Under the pieces are notes generated by a model. That model saw nothing but the letters and a program-made list of their open reading frames with translations. It was not told where the DNA came from and searched no databases. 64,000 nt of DNA from Micromonospora sp. LH3U1 (lineage in GTDB: Bacteria; Actinomycetota; Actinomycetes; Mycobacteriales; Micromonosporaceae), in contig NZ_CP116936.1 of NCBI RefSeq assembly GCF_028475105.1, positions 6,943,501-7,007,500 on the forward strand. The letters run 5' to 3'. Every line of letters starts with the position of its first letter. The stretch's first letter is position 1. Positions 7,761 to 15,721 of the stretch are shown here, piece after piece. A program made the position numbers and the translations under genes.

Positions 7761-9362
7761 ATGCCTGCAATCCCCGCCAGGCCCGAACGCGCGACCCGAC
7801 GACGGGCCATCACCATCGTCGTCGCCGTCGCCGCTCTCGTCCTACCGATGCTCGCCGGACCCGCCGCCCCCGCCAGCGCCGCCGACCGTCCAACCGTTCA
7901 ACCACTCCCCGCCAACCTTGAGGCCATCCGGGCCGCCGAAGCCACCACCCTCTACGGCAGCCCGCAGATCCGCCCGATCGACCAACGCCGCACCGCGCTC
8001 ATCACCATGGGTGACAGCCAGATCTCCGGGGAGGGGGTCGGCAACTACGTGCCCGGCACCCACCAGGACGGCAACTGGTGCGACCGCTCGTACGACCAGG
8101 CGGTGTTCCGCACCGGCATCCCGTCGGACGCGCGGTACAACATCGCCTGCTCCGGTGCCACCCCATGGAACCTGATCGCCGGTGGTCCCACCCAGCACAA
8201 TGAGCTCAACCAGGGCGACTACCTGGGGATCAAGGCCCGCAACACGCACGTGAAGCTGATCTGGGTGGTGGTCGGCGCGAACGGCGACGGCACCATCCAG
8301 TTCGGACCGGTCGCCACCGACTGCGCGATCAGTCGGGTCTTCCTCCAGGGCAACTGCTACCCCACCTACACCGACCAGTGGACGATCCGCACCGACGGCA
8401 GCCGCCGGGCGGTGGCGGACGCCCTCACCGACATCCGGCAGACCATGACCAAGGCCGGCTACCTGCGCTCGGACTACGAACTGGTGCTCATGTCCTACCC
8501 GAGCCCGGCCAGCCCGGACGTGGAGGACAACCCGAACTTCCCCGGCTGGTACTCCGGCGGCTGCCTGCTCTACCTGGCCGACGCCGCGTTCGCCCGGAAC
8601 AAGGCGGTGCCGATGTTCGAGACGGCGCTGCGGGCGGCGGCCACCCAGACCGGCACCCGCTATCTGGACGCCAGCCGACTCTTCCAAGGCCACGAGGTGT
8701 GCACCGACAACACCTCGGTCCGCGGCCTCAACATCGAGATCGGGATCTGGAACGAGAACGCCGCCCGGCAGTCGTTCCACCCCAACGCGCGCGGGCACGG
8801 CATGTTCGCCCAGTGCATCACCCAGTTCTGGAACTCCGGGCAGAACCAGGCCACCTGCGTCGACCCGGCCAGCACCGGCAGCGGGGTGCTCTACTCGGGC
8901 CTGATGCAGTTCAAGCAGTTGCGCAACCTGGCCACCAACACCTGTGTCGACGGCAAGGGCTACGACTCACGCAACGGCACCAACCAGCAGTCGTACGGCT
9001 GCCACGGCGGGCGCAACCAGGGATTCTGGTACGACTCGACCAGGCGGTCGCTGCACTCGGAGCTCTCCCACGACCGCTGCCTCGACGTCGCCGGCGGCTC
9101 GATGACCTCCGGCACGGCGGTCAACATCTACGACTGCAACGGCACCCCCGCACAGCAGTTCACCTTCGTCGGTAACCAGATCAAGCCGGCCAGCGCCAGC
9201 GCCCTCTGCGTGGCGTTCGACAACCCGTCGTCGGGCACTCCCCGGCTGCGGTTGGCCACCTGCTCCACCAGCACCCGGCAGCAGTTCTCGTTCGAGGCCC
9301 GCACCGCCTCCAACCCGGTCGGCTACGGGCACGACGACTTCATCGGCTCCCGCGTCTACTGA
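7761..9362 (+). CDS. Secreted SGNH/GDSL hydrolase with C-terminal ricin-type lectin domain
   Basis: This is a 533-residue exported protein. A Sec signal peptide spans residues 1-40, with arginines, a hydrophobic core and ASA before the predicted cut. The catalytic domain has block I as ITMGDSQISGEG (nucleophile Ser86) and block V as SFHPNARGH with the catalytic histidine. The block III region is VVGANGDG, where the usual G-x-N-D appears interrupted by a glycine. The last 150 residues form a beta-trefoil carbohydrate-binding module with repeated C..D..G and QQF/QGFW elements. It is probably an extracellular esterase targeted to polysaccharide. The ribosome site AAAGGAG is strong, and a perfect terminator follows. 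Confidence 0.9.
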   Translation: MPAIPARPERATRRRAITIVVAVAALVLPMLAGPAAPASAADRPTVQPLPANLEAIRAAEATTLYGSPQIRPIDQRRTALITMGDSQISGEGVGNYVPGTHQDGNWCDRSYDQAVFRTGIPSDARYNIACSGATPWNLIAGGPTQHNELNQGDYLGIKARNTHVKLIWVVVGANGDGTIQFGPVATDCAISRVFLQGNCYPTYTDQWTIRTDGSRRAVADALTDIRQTMTKAGYLRSDYELVLMSYPSPASPDVEDNPNFPGWYSGGCLLYLADAAFARNKAVPMFETALRAAATQTGTRYLDASRLFQGHEVCTDNTSVRGLNIEIGIWNENAARQSFHPNARGHGMFAQCITQFWNSGQNQATCVDPASTGSGVLYSGLMQFKQLRNLATNTCVDGKGYDSRNGTNQQSYGCHGGRNQGFWYDSTRRSLHSELSHDRCLDVAGGSMTSGTAVNIYDCNGTPAQQFTFVGNQIKPASASALCVAFDNPSSGTPRLRLATCSTSTRQQFSFEARTASNPVGYGHDDFIGSRVY

Positions 9363-9366
9363 GGTA

Positions 9367-9400
9367 CGAGGGGGCCCTGGCGTCAACCAGGGCCCCCTCG
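9367..9400. terminator. Bidirectional terminator between convergent genes
   Basis: Perfect 14-bp arms CGAGGGGGCCCTGG (9367-9380) and CCAGGGCCCCCTCG (9387-9400) surround a 6-base loop. It begins 5 bases after the SGNH hydrolase stop and ends next to the stop of the opposing lipoprotein gene, so it can serve both. Confidence 0.9.
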
Positions 9401-9401
9401 C

Positions 9402-9998
9402 TCACTTGGCGCGGGGGATGAGGATGAGCCGGGCCACGCCCTTGTCGCCGTCCTTCGCCCCGGCGACGCCGAGTTTCGTACCGACCTTGACGTCGCTGGC
9501 CTGCACGGTGGCCCGCCGCTCGACGACCCGCAGGTCGTCGCCGAAGGTCCACGTCATGGTGAAACCGTCGGTGGACTTGACGGTCATCGAGTCGCCGTCG
9601 ATCGCGGTCACCTCGCCGCGCTGCACGACGACGGTCTTCGTACCGTCCTTGGTCTGCACCACCGCCTCACCGTGCAGGGTGTTCTTGCGCAGCAGCACGC
9701 GGGCCTGGCGGCGCTTGCGCCACTCCTCGCCGCGCTTCTCCCGGGCCTTATCCTGGGCCGTGGGTGAGGCACCCGGCGCCGAGGTGGCCGGCGCGGCGAC
9801 GGTCTGCACGTCCAGCTCGTTGGCGTCGAAGCCCATCGCGGCCAGCGCCTGGCCCTCCACGCCCATCGCCGCGGCGACGTCGACAGCGGCCTCCCGGGCG
9901 GGCTGGCTGGCCACCTCGGCCGCGCCGCAGCCGGTGAGACCGAGCGCGACAGCCGCCAGCAGTGCCGTGGTGCCGGTGGCGAATCCCCAACGTGGCAT
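9402..9998 (-). CDS. Putative lipoprotein of a two-component system operon
   Basis: This is a 198-residue protein with a lipoprotein signal: hydrophobic stretch then LTGC, giving lipidated Cys24. An alanine/proline linker precedes a lysine/arginine-rich segment (KAREKRGEEWRKRRQAR). The C-terminal part is a beta-rich domain with VQRGEVTAIDGDSMTVKSTDG and TWTFGDDLRV, resembling small OB-like modules of the DUF5666 kind; this likeness is by eye. It lies 56 bases downstream of a histidine kinase and response regulator in the same direction, so it may be their accessory or target protein outside the membrane. Confidence 0.7.
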   Translation of the reverse strand: MPRWGFATGTTALLAAVALGLTGCGAAEVASQPAREAAVDVAAAMGVEGQALAAMGFDANELDVQTVAAPATSAPGASPTAQDKAREKRGEEWRKRRQARVLLRKNTLHGEAVVQTKDGTKTVVVQRGEVTAIDGDSMTVKSTDGFTMTWTFGDDLRVVERRATVQASDVKVGTKLGVAGAKDGDKGVARLILIPRAK

Positions 9999-10054
9999 GA
10001 CTCTTCCTCTCGTCAGTGGAGTCCTCAGCCTTCCCCGGAACGACGAGCGGAGCG

Positions 10055-11521
10055 TCAGGCCGACGTTCGAGCCAGGTAAGGATCACCGGGCAGCCGGACC
10101 GTGAAGGCGGCACCGCCCTCCGGTGCGTGCCCTACGGCGATCTCGCCGCCCAGTCGTCGGACCAGCCCAGCGGCCAGCGCCAGACCCAAACCGCTGCCCA
10201 CCTTGCGCACTCCCCGGTAGCGCTGGTGCAGCGCACCGCGTTCGAACGCCACCGCCAGGTCGTCGTCGGTGAAGCCGGGCCCGCCGTCCCGGACCTCCAA
10301 CACACCGCCGGAGGCCGGGTCCGCGCCGGCCGGCCGGACCGCGAGCACCACCGGCGACCCCGGGGGTACGACCCGGAGCGCGTTCTCCAGCAACCCGTCC
10401 AGCACCTGCCGGATCCGCCCCGGATCGGTGTACGCGGGCACCGGCTGACCGGACGTCTCCACCCGGAACGGCACCCCCACGGCCGCGCACCGGCCGGACC
10501 AGGTCCGCTCCGCGTCCAGCGCCAGCTGGGTCAGGTCCACCGGCACCGGTTCGAGAGGGAAGTCGGCGGCCTCCAGTCGGGCCAGCGCCAGCAGGTCGCC
10601 GATCAGCCGGTCCAGGTGTTGGGCCTCGGCCAGCATGGTCCGGCCGGTGTCGACGGTGTCATCCGCGCCGAGCACCCCGTCGGCGAGCGCCTCGGCGTAC
10701 CCCCGGATCGCGGTCAGCGGGGTGCGCAGTTCGTGCGAGACGGACAGCAGGAACTCCCGCTGTCGGCCCTCGCTTGTTGCCAGTGCGCCGGCCAACCCGT
10801 TCAACGCCTCGGCCAGGTCGGCGACCTCGTCCGGCGGCTCGACCGGCACCCGGACGGCACGGTCGCCGGCACGTAGCCGGGCGGCGGCGGTGGCCGCGAC
10901 GCGGATCGGCCGGGCCAGCCGACGGGCCAGCAGCAGCCCCGCCACCACACCGGCGGCCAACCCGGCCAGGAGCGGCAACCAGAGGCTGAGCAGCACCTGG
11001 GTCCACAGCCCGTTCGCCGAGGGACGGGACAGCACCACCCCGTTGCCGTGGGGCAACGCCCGGCCCTCGACCAGGGCACGTTTGCCGTTGACAACGCGTC
11101 GGACCGACACGTTGCGGCCCTGCTCGATCCGCTGCACCACCCGTGCCGGCAGGCCCGACCGGTCGACCGCCCCGCGCCTGATCAGGTACGCGTCGATGCC
11201 CTGGTTGCGCAGTTGCTGGATGAGCCGCTCCTCGTCGGCGCTGCGACCCCGGTCGAGGCGGGTCCGCAACACCTCGGCGGCGAGCCGAGCCTGCGCGGAG
11301 AGCGCCTTCTGATCGCTTCGCTCCGCGCCGCGGATCGCCAACGGCACCGCGACGATCGCGGTGACCAGCACCGACACCAGCGCCACCGCGCAGGTGACCA
11401 GCACCGCCCGGGCGGTCAGCGTACGGCCGAACCGGCTACGTCGAGGTGTGGGCGGTGGGCGGGTGCCGACCACCGGCAGGGCCATGGTCGGCGACTCGGC
11501 GCGCCCGGGTTGGTCAGGCAT
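10055..11521 (-). CDS. HAMP-domain sensor histidine kinase
   Basis: This is a 488-residue membrane sensor. TM1 lies about residues 40-63, a periplasmic domain runs to about 175, and TM2 to about 200. A HAMP segment follows (RRLARPIRVAA...DEVADLAEALNGLA), then HisKA with phosphoacceptor His263 in VSHELRTPLTAIRG. In the ATPase domain LLENALR, DGGPGF and GSGLGLALA mark the N, G1 and G2 boxes. The N box has arginine where histidine or lysine is common. Its start overlaps the response regulator end by 8 bases, so the two are translationally coupled. The signal sensed is unknown. Confidence 0.93.
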   Translation of the reverse strand: MPDQPGRAESPTMALPVVGTRPPPTPRRSRFGRTLTARAVLVTCAVALVSVLVTAIVAVPLAIRGAERSDQKALSAQARLAAEVLRTRLDRGRSADEERLIQQLRNQGIDAYLIRRGAVDRSGLPARVVQRIEQGRNVSVRRVVNGKRALVEGRALPHGNGVVLSRPSANGLWTQVLLSLWLPLLAGLAAGVVAGLLLARRLARPIRVAATAAARLRAGDRAVRVPVEPPDEVADLAEALNGLAGALATSEGRQREFLLSVSHELRTPLTAIRGYAEALADGVLGADDTVDTGRTMLAEAQHLDRLIGDLLALARLEAADFPLEPVPVDLTQLALDAERTWSGRCAAVGVPFRVETSGQPVPAYTDPGRIRQVLDGLLENALRVVPPGSPVVLAVRPAGADPASGGVLEVRDGGPGFTDDDLAVAFERGALHQRYRGVRKVGSGLGLALAAGLVRRLGGEIAVGHAPEGGAAFTVRLPGDPYLARTSA

Positions 11522-12206
11522 CGACCGCGTACCCCACGCCGCGGTGGGTCCGGATCACGCTGGTCGAGCCCAGCTTCGCCCGCACCTGGGCGATGTGCAC
11601 GTCCACGGTGCGAGTGCCGGCGTGCGCCGCGTAGCCCCAGACCCCGGCCAGCAACTCCTCCCGGCTGAAGACCCGGCCCGGCCGGGCCATCAGGTGGGCC
11701 AGCAGGTCGAACTCGGTGGAGGTGAGCTGCACCGGGACGCCTGCGGCGGTAACCGTCCGACGAGCCGGGTCGAGCGTCACCGGGCCGACGACGCGCGGCC
11801 GGTCCGCGCCCTCCGGGCCGCCGGCGGAACGGCGCAGCACCGCGCGTACCCGGGCGACCAGTTCCCGTGGACTGAACGGCTTGGTGACGTAGTCGTCGGC
11901 GCCCAACTCCAGGCCGACGATCCGATCCACCTCGTCGTCCCGGGCGGTGAGGAAGATGACCGGGGTCCAGTCACCGTCCTCGCGCAGCCGGCGGCAGATC
12001 TCGGTGCCGGGCAGGCCCGGCAGCGAGATGTCCAGGACGCAGGCCACCGGGCGCAGCCGGCGGGCGGCGCTCAGGCCAGCGTCACCGTCCCGTTCCAGGT
12101 GGACGCCGAACCCGTCACGGGTCAGGTACAACCGGACCAGGTCGGCGATGGCCGGCTCGTCCTCGACCACGAGGACGAGCCCGCGGTGCGGCGGTTCGAC
12201 GGTCAC
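11514..12206 (-). CDS. OmpR/PhoB-family response regulator
   Basis: This is a 230-residue regulator with an N-terminal receiver and a C-terminal winged helix. The phosphorylation site is Asp59 in ACVLDISLPG, the acidic pair is VEDE at 14-17, and the conserved lysine sits in YVTKPFSPRELVARV. The DNA-binding domain ends with RVRAKLGSTSVIRTHRGVGY, the standard OmpR recognition and wing region. GTG 12206 is the start. It is the first gene of a regulator-kinase-lipoprotein operon and would be phosphorylated by the kinase directly downstream. Confidence 0.95.
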   Translation of the reverse strand: MTVEPPHRGLVLVVEDEPAIADLVRLYLTRDGFGVHLERDGDAGLSAARRLRPVACVLDISLPGLPGTEICRRLREDGDWTPVIFLTARDDEVDRIVGLELGADDYVTKPFSPRELVARVRAVLRRSAGGPEGADRPRVVGPVTLDPARRTVTAAGVPVQLTSTEFDLLAHLMARPGRVFSREELLAGVWGYAAHAGTRTVDVHIAQVRAKLGSTSVIRTHRGVGYAVDA

Positions 12207-12291
12207 CGGCCCATGATTGCCGACCCGGTGCGCTCGGCGCGCTCGGTGCGTGTTCGGGTTCGGTAAAGGCGGCGCAGAGCCCGGTGGGGCG

Positions 12292-12804
12292 TCAGCTCAC
12301 CACAGCGGGACGGAACACGCTGGGCCGCACTGCGGCCGGCGCGTCACCGATGGTGGCGACGATCCGCTCACGGGGCATCCGCAGGCGGGTCCGGAACGCG
12401 TGGTTGAGCAACGCGTCGAGCTGCCAGACCCGCTTCGGGTGACTCGTACGGATCAGAAACCGCTCACGGATCCCGTCGATCGCGGTGGCCGCCAGCTCGA
12501 CCGAGTGCAGCCGCGGGTCCGGGCTCCAGGTCACGTTGCTCAGCTCGCGCAACTCGGTGTTGAGGTGCAGGCGCAGTCGGTGCAGCAGTCGGGTCTGCTG
12601 GGTCACGACCAGCCGACGGTGGGTGAGCAGCAGCAGGTAGTCGCCGGTGACCGGGCGGTCGGGGCGGCTGCAACGGGTGACCAGGATGGTGGCGTCACCG
12701 GAGCCGACACAGCGCCGGAAGACCGGCATGTGCCGGCTCACGGTCTGCACGGCCAGGCCAGCCTCAGCGGCGGCCGGAAGGAACGTTCGGGAGAAGACGT
12801 CCAT
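12292..12804 (-). CDS. Hypothetical protein with PH-like fold features
   Basis: This is a 170-residue protein without signal peptide or membrane helix. The central segment GDYLLLLTHRRLVVTQQTRLL resembles the strand pair of bacterial PH-like domains (a transient L-L-T-x-R-R-L-V-V pattern), followed by LRELSNVTW and an arginine-rich C-terminus. No catalytic motif is visible. ATG 12804 is used because the product upstream of it lacks a ribosome site; GGGAGG lies about 13 bases before this ATG, which is long. A Crp-like palindrome is centred 34 bases upstream. A role in regulation or membrane association is only a guess. Confidence 0.6.
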   Translation of the reverse strand: MDVFSRTFLPAAAEAGLAVQTVSRHMPVFRRCVGSGDATILVTRCSRPDRPVTGDYLLLLTHRRLVVTQQTRLLHRLRLHLNTELRELSNVTWSPDPRLHSVELAATAIDGIRERFLIRTSHPKRVWQLDALLNHAFRTRLRMPRERIVATIGDAPAAVRPSVFRPAVVS

Positions 12805-12831
12805 GACGTGCCCAACGACCTCCCCAGCGGG

Positions 12832-12845
12832 GTGACGTGGGTCAC
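12832..12845. promoter_or_regulatory. Crp-like palindrome GTGAC-N4-GTCAC
   Basis: The 14-bp dyad GTGACGTGGGTCAC matches both the enterobacterial core GTGA-N6-TCAC and the Streptomyces Crp pattern GTG-N6-GNCAC. It lies 27 bases upstream of the PH-like hypothetical gene on the minus strand. A near-identical site is found at 43514-43529. Confidence 0.45.
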
Positions 12846-12915
12846 GCCGATTTTTTGGAAGTTCCACGCGGCGGGTCGCACTGCCTGTCCGACTTCCGAC
12901 TCCGACGGATCATGG

Positions 12916-13929
12916 TCAGGAGTCGGGCTGGAGGGGGTTGGCGGCGAACAACTCCTCCAGCCAGCCGGGAACCGCGTCGGCGTACTCGGCGCGGGACTCG
13001 TCGACGGTGTCCAGGGCGCGACGCCAGGAGAGTGACCGGCTCACCGGCCCCAGGCTGATCGCGAGGTCGGCGGCCTCGACGAGAGCCAGGCGGTCGTACC
13101 GGTCGGTCCACGCCTCCAGGTAGGCGTCGCGCAACCGGGCCAGCCGGGCGTCGTCGGCTGCCAGCTTCTTGGCGTACCGGATGGAGCGCAGGGTCACCAG
13201 CAGCGTGCCGAACGGGTGCCCCACCGAGGCGTCGCCCCAGTCGAAATAGCGGTACACGTCCCCAGCTGCGAAGACGTTGCCGTCGTGCAGGTCGTCGTGT
13301 TGCACCGTGGCCGGAATGCCGATGTCAGCGAGCCGGCGGCACCGCTCGGCGTACGACGGCACCTCCGCCCGCAGCCGCTCGTACAGGTCCGGGCTGAGCC
13401 CGCCCTCGGCACCGATCAGCAGTGACCCGCGATCGTCGAGCAGCTCGGCGAGCAGCCCGGCCAGCACCTCGGGGCGGTGGTCCGGCACGCCCAGAGCGAC
13501 CAACTCGTCGGCACGCGGTGCGGTGGCCAGTTGGAGCGCCGCATACCCGGGCAGCGCCCGCTCCCAGTGCGCCAGATCGGGGTCTCGTCCCAGCACGTCG
13601 CGCAACGACTCGCCGCCGTCGGGCAGCAGCGACCAGCCCTGGACCGGGTCCACAGCGATCGGTGTCAGCACCCGTTCGGGCGTCAGCTGGGCGAGCGTCG
13701 CGATCAGGACGGTCTCGTGCACCGTGCCCGGGTTGTTGGCCTTGAACCAGACCGGGCCGTCGTCGGTGGGCACCCGCCACACCAGCGACCAGGGACGCAC
13801 CCGGGGCTCCACCAGCCCGGTCACCCGCCGGCCGGCTCGGCTCAGGTGCGCATCGACCCAGGACCGGGCCCGCACCTGCCACTGCTCGCTGGACCAGTCG
13901 GGGGCGCGCTCACCGGCGATCGTCGTCAC
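12916..13929 (-). CDS. Aminoglycoside phosphotransferase-family kinase-like protein
   Basis: This is a 337-residue protein of the APH/choline kinase fold. The nucleotide-binding lysine is probably Lys63 in VWFKANNPG. The catalytic loop HDDLHDGN lies at 211-218, with Asp213 or Asp216 as catalytic base and Asn218 as metal ligand. The metal-binding DFG equivalent is FDWGD at 229-233. Substrates in this family range from aminoglycosides to choline, fructosamine and homoserine, and nothing here fixes one; drug resistance should not be assumed. GTG 13929 is the preferred start because AGGGTG lies 6 bases upstream. Confidence 0.85.
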   Translation of the reverse strand: MTTIAGERAPDWSSEQWQVRARSWVDAHLSRAGRRVTGLVEPRVRPWSLVWRVPTDDGPVWFKANNPGTVHETVLIATLAQLTPERVLTPIAVDPVQGWSLLPDGGESLRDVLGRDPDLAHWERALPGYAALQLATAPRADELVALGVPDHRPEVLAGLLAELLDDRGSLLIGAEGGLSPDLYERLRAEVPSYAERCRRLADIGIPATVQHDDLHDGNVFAAGDVYRYFDWGDASVGHPFGTLLVTLRSIRYAKKLAADDARLARLRDAYLEAWTDRYDRLALVEAADLAISLGPVSRSLSWRRALDTVDESRAEYADAVPGWLEELFAANPLQPDS

Positions 13930-13987
13930 GCTGGGCACCCTAGGCGGCCTTACCGGGCCGGGGCGAGACATTTTCCTCGCCGGGGCG

Positions 13988-15160
13988 TCAGAGCAGCTCG
14001 ACGATGGTGGCGTTGGCCATGCCGCCGCCCTCGCACATGGTCTGCAGACCGTAGCGGATGCCGTTGTCCCGCATGTGCTGGAGCATCGTCGTCATGATCC
14101 GGGCACCGGAGCCACCGAGCGGGTGACCGAGGGCGATCGCCCCACCGCGCGGGTTGAGCCGCTCCGGGTCCGCCTCGGTCTCCGCCAGCCAGGCCAGCGG
14201 CACCGGGGCGAACGCCTCGTTCACCTCGTACACCCCGATCTCCTCGATGCCCAGCCCCGCGCGGCGCAGCGCCTTCGCGGTGGCCGGGATGGGCGCGGTG
14301 AGCATGGTGACCGGGTCGTCGGCGGCGACCACGGCGGTGTGGATGCGGGCAAGCGGCCGAAGGCCGTGCCGGCTGGCCCATTCGGAGGTGGTCACCGCGA
14401 GAGCCGCTGCCCCGTCGGAGATCTGGGACGCGGACCCTGCGGTCACCACACCGTCGGCGCGGAACGGGGTGGCCAGCTCACCAAGCTTTTCCAGGGAGGT
14501 CTCCCGGCGGATGCCCTCGTCGGCGGCGAACTTGCCACCATCGGCCAGTGGCACCGGCGTCAGCTCCGGGTCGAACGCGCCGGCGTCCTGCGCGGCGGCG
14601 GCCTTCTCGTGGCTGGCCAGCGCGAACTCGTCGAGCTGCGTACGCGAAAGGCGCCACCGCTCGGCGATCAGCTCGGCCCCGACCCCCTGATTGAACGGCA
14701 GCGGCGCGTCGTCGGCGAAGCCCTCGACGCCCCGGTAGCGGGCGCGCAGCTGGTCGCTGAAGGGCATGCCGCCAGCCACACTGGAGCCCATCGGCACCCG
14801 GGTCATCGACTCCACCCCACCGGCGACCACCAGGTCGGCCTGGCCGGAGAGCACCGTCGCGGCGGCGAAGTGCAGTGCCTGCTGGCTGGAACCGCACTGC
14901 CGGTCCAGCGTCGTTCCGGGCACCGTCTCGGGCCAGCCGGCGGCGAGCACGCCGTTGCGGGCGATGTTCCACGATTGCTCGCCGACCTGGGACACGCAGC
15001 CCCAGTAGACGTCGTCGACCTGCTCCGGGTCGAGGCCGGTGCGCTCGGCGAGGGCGCGCAGCACGTGCGCCGAGAGATCGACCGGGTGGACGCTGGCGAG
15101 GCTGCCCTTGCGCCGCCCGACCGGGGTTCGTACCGCGCCGACGATGACCGCGTCACTCAT
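13988..15160 (-). CDS. Thiolase family protein (acetyl-CoA C-acyltransferase)
   Basis: This is a 390-residue thiolase with the complete catalytic set: Cys89 in DRQCGSSQQ (acyl carrier), His346 in GHPLGGSGAR, and Cys376 in MCEGGGMANA (proton relay). The family condenses or cleaves acyl-CoA with acetyl-CoA; in actinobacteria such single thiolases usually serve fatty acid or steroid side-chain beta-oxidation. No hydratase/dehydrogenase partner is adjacent. A TTAC-N6-GTAA dyad overlaps its ribosome site (15161-15177), which suggests repression by a TetR-type fatty acid regulator. Confidence 0.95.
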   Translation of the reverse strand: MSDAVIVGAVRTPVGRRKGSLASVHPVDLSAHVLRALAERTGLDPEQVDDVYWGCVSQVGEQSWNIARNGVLAAGWPETVPGTTLDRQCGSSQQALHFAAATVLSGQADLVVAGGVESMTRVPMGSSVAGGMPFSDQLRARYRGVEGFADDAPLPFNQGVGAELIAERWRLSRTQLDEFALASHEKAAAAQDAGAFDPELTPVPLADGGKFAADEGIRRETSLEKLGELATPFRADGVVTAGSASQISDGAAALAVTTSEWASRHGLRPLARIHTAVVAADDPVTMLTAPIPATAKALRRAGLGIEEIGVYEVNEAFAPVPLAWLAETEADPERLNPRGGAIALGHPLGGSGARIMTTMLQHMRDNGIRYGLQTMCEGGGMANATIVELL

Positions 15161-15177
15161 GTTTACTCCCCGGTAAC
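15161..15177. promoter_or_regulatory. TTAC-N6-GTAA dyad overlapping the thiolase ribosome site
   Basis: Read on the minus strand the site is GTTACCGGGGAGTAAAC, ending directly at the thiolase ATG. It combines the GGGGAG ribosome site with inverted TTAC/GTAA halves. Dyads with TTAC/GTAA ends are a known style of operator for TetR-type regulators of fatty acid degradation in actinobacteria; the regulator itself is not in the window. Confidence 0.4.
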
Positions 15178-15276
15178 TTGGGCTGCCCCGATCCTACGTC
15201 GTTGATGGACCGGTCGTCCGCCCAGGCGTCGAGGTGCCTGCACGCCCAACCCGACGGCCGCTGGCATGCTGGGCGG

Positions 15277-15711
15277 GTGGATGAGACCTCCCCCGTACGG
15301 CAGTGGCGGGTGCCGGCAAGCCTGCCCGCCGCGAAGCTGGCCGGCGCGGTCCTGCTGGTCGCGCTCGGGCTGCTCTTCGCCGACGGCGACCCGGTCCGCC
15401 TGGCTCTGGCCGTCCTGGCCGCCGCACTGCTGGCCGGCTGGGCGCTACGCGATCTGGTCGTGCCCGTCCGGTTGGCGGTGGACGCCGCAGGGCTCACCGT
15501 CGTCCACGGATTCGCGAGCCGGCGGCTGCTGCCCTGGTCGGCGGTCGAGGCGATCGCCGTGGACCGTCGGCCACGGTTGGGGCTGGCCAGCGAAACCCTG
15601 GAAATCGACGCGGGCAACTCACTGCACCTGTTCGGGCGGTACGACCTGGGCGCCACCCCGGAGGAGGTGGCCGCCGCGCTGCGTGCCGCCCGCCCGAACC
15701 CGGCCGGATAG
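15277..15711 (+). CDS. PH domain-containing membrane protein
   Basis: This is a 144-residue protein with two closely spaced N-terminal hydrophobic helices (AKLAGAVLLVALGLLFA and RLALAVLAAALLAGWALRD), then a short bacterial PH-like domain beginning PVRLAVDAAGLTVVHGFASRRLLPWSAV. The order of TM helices followed by a bPH domain is common in actinobacterial proteins of unknown role. GTG 15277 was chosen because the product upstream of it does not look coding and the family begins near here. It faces the rhomboid gene convergently, with only 10 bases between stops. Confidence 0.8.
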   Translation: MDETSPVRQWRVPASLPAAKLAGAVLLVALGLLFADGDPVRLALAVLAAALLAGWALRDLVVPVRLAVDAAGLTVVHGFASRRLLPWSAVEAIAVDRRPRLGLASETLEIDAGNSLHLFGRYDLGATPEEVAAALRAARPNPAG

Positions 15712-15721
15712 CCGCGAACAA

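Noticed and set aside
12916..13929. Aminoglycoside resistance gene
   Set aside because: Only the general kinase fold is supported; the family covers many metabolic substrates, and no resistance context is present.
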